Below are positions 21,130-21,806 of a stretch of DNA of 21,806 nt, piece by piece. The stretch is taken from positions 1 through 21,806 of IMG/VR virus record IMGVR_UViG_3300035158_000481, one strand, 5' to 3'. Source of the DNA: a virus. Position numbers and translations under genes: made by a program. Every line of letters begins with the position of its first letter. Positions within the stretch are counted from its first letter, which is position 1. The notes beneath the pieces were generated by a model. It was not told the DNA's origin and ran no database searches. It was given only the letters and a program-made list of their open reading frames with translations.

Positions 21130-21711
21130 GTGACCGTGACCGACACATTCGAGATAGCTGAGCACGATAGCCTGTCGCAGGGCGATTTTGCCGTAACGTT
21201 CCTGCAGGACGGCGCCGCGCAGACGCCGGACTACACGATCACCAACGACGGCGGCGGAAGCTATACGCTCGCGTTCGACCCGAGCGCCACGGGTCGGTGG
21301 CAGGTGGACGTGTCCTACTCGACGTACAAGTTCTCGGAAGTCTACGACGTCGGCCCGATCGAGCCGGAGAACGATATTCCGATCGAGCACCAGACGCACC
21401 GGAAGGGTGAGGAGCGGGAGACGATATGGTCCGACAGGATCATGGTGCGCGACGGGGAGTCGCACCGCGTGTGGCTTCCGCGCAGCGCCGGCAAGGGCTA
21501 CAGCGTCATGGTGACGCGCGAGGAGAACCGGGGCATGGAGGTCTCGGTGAAGAAGGCGTTCACCTTCTTCGATATCCGATGCAAGATGTTCGACACGCTC
21601 GCGGGGAACAAGTCGAGCGCGGTCGTTGAATATACGGTTTGTATGTGGGACGAGCTGTCGAAGCAGCTCGACAGGGCGAACACTGAACTCAGAAGGAGGG
21701 TCAAGGTATGA
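21130..21711 (+). CDS. Ig-like beta-sandwich protein with C-terminal coiled-coil (193 aa)
   Basis: GTG start at 21130 directly after the previous stop, with AAGGGGA upstream. The N-terminal 75 residues (FEIAEHDSLSQGDFAVTFLQ, YTITNDGGGSYTLAFDPSAT, GRWQVDVSY) have the alternating pattern of a small Ig-like or FN3-like domain as found in phage baseplate or fiber proteins. The second half (HRVWLPRSAGKGYSVMVTRE) is mixed beta, and the last 25 residues are helical (DELSKQLDRANTELRRR). Likely a late virion or adsorption protein; function unknown. It ends in ATGA overlap with the next gene. Confidence 0.6.
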   Translation: MTVTDTFEIAEHDSLSQGDFAVTFLQDGAAQTPDYTITNDGGGSYTLAFDPSATGRWQVDVSYSTYKFSEVYDVGPIEPENDIPIEHQTHRKGEERETIWSDRIMVRDGESHRVWLPRSAGKGYSVMVTREENRGMEVSVKKAFTFFDIRCKMFDTLAGNKSSAVVEYTVCMWDELSKQLDRANTELRRRVKV

Positions 21712-21806
21712 CGCTACCGTACATGTCGGTGACGCCCTTCGGCCCCTACGGGAACATCGTTGACCTCATGGGGTCCGTCGATCGTGGGGCGCTCGAGGAG
21801 GCGCAG
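21708..21806 (+). CDS. Start of next late gene, cut by right edge
   Basis: ATG at 21708 overlaps the previous stop (21709-21711) as ATGA, with AAGGAGG 8 nt upstream, so this is a genuine start. Only 33 codons are visible: MTLPYMSVTPFGPYGNIVDL and then a short acidic helix. Too little to assign. Confidence 0.6.
   Translation, partial: MTLPYMSVTPFGPYGNIVDLMGSVDRGALEEAQ

Overview
The window is a GC-rich segment of a tailed bacteriophage genome, or of a prophage or metagenomic viral contig, with podovirus-like architecture. Evidence: a rightward block runs small terminase, large terminase, P22-like portal, scaffold, N4-gp56-type major capsid protein, candidate head-decoration and adaptor proteins, a large Ig-like surface protein, a glycosyltransferase, a nozzle-like tail protein, a beta-helix tail fiber/spike with a C-terminal S74 chaperone domain, and small late genes. 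No tape measure, tail sheath or major tail protein is visible. No tRNA, rRNA, IS element or CRISPR array was seen. The host cannot be named from the sequence.

Layout. (1) 1-838, rightward: the 3' end of a gene open at the left edge, with a 12-bp tandem repeat and a CxxC pair, then a coupled zinc-ribbon gene. (2) 842-873: hairpin terminator between convergent units. (3) 894-2257, leftward: an operon of small proteins read from a sigma70-like promoter (2280-2307). In transcription order it holds a RadC-like JAB/MPN gene broken by an in-frame TAG, a zinc-finger protein, a 46-aa basic protein, an 86-aa CxxC protein with a fresh 66-bp tandem duplication, and a PC4/p15-like ssDNA-binding protein. 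(4) 2308-2481: divergent control region with an A-tract and a TGTCC-N7-GGACA dyad over a candidate -10. (5) 2482-9668: packaging and head genes, ending in a strong UUCG hairpin at 9688-9713. (6) 9736-20058: neck, tail and surface genes. (7) 20075-21806: small late genes, including a one-TM coiled-coil protein that could be a holin or spanin, and a gene cut by the right edge.

How the genes work together: most late genes overlap by 1-4 bases or lie within a few bases of each other with good Shine-Dalgarno sites, so they form one morphogenesis operon. Head assembly uses portal, scaffold and capsid; packaging uses TerS/TerL; the virion surface is built from the 1251-aa Ig-like protein and the 1080-aa fiber. 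The most unusual part is 10586-15500. There a 78-aa protein is a stand-alone paralogue of the N-terminal domain of the giant Ig-like protein. The giant protein carries a subtilase-propeptide (I9)-like domain inserted inside one Ig-like repeat. A GT2-type glycosyltransferase follows directly. Together they suggest a decorated, possibly glycosylated, virion appendage; this is inference.
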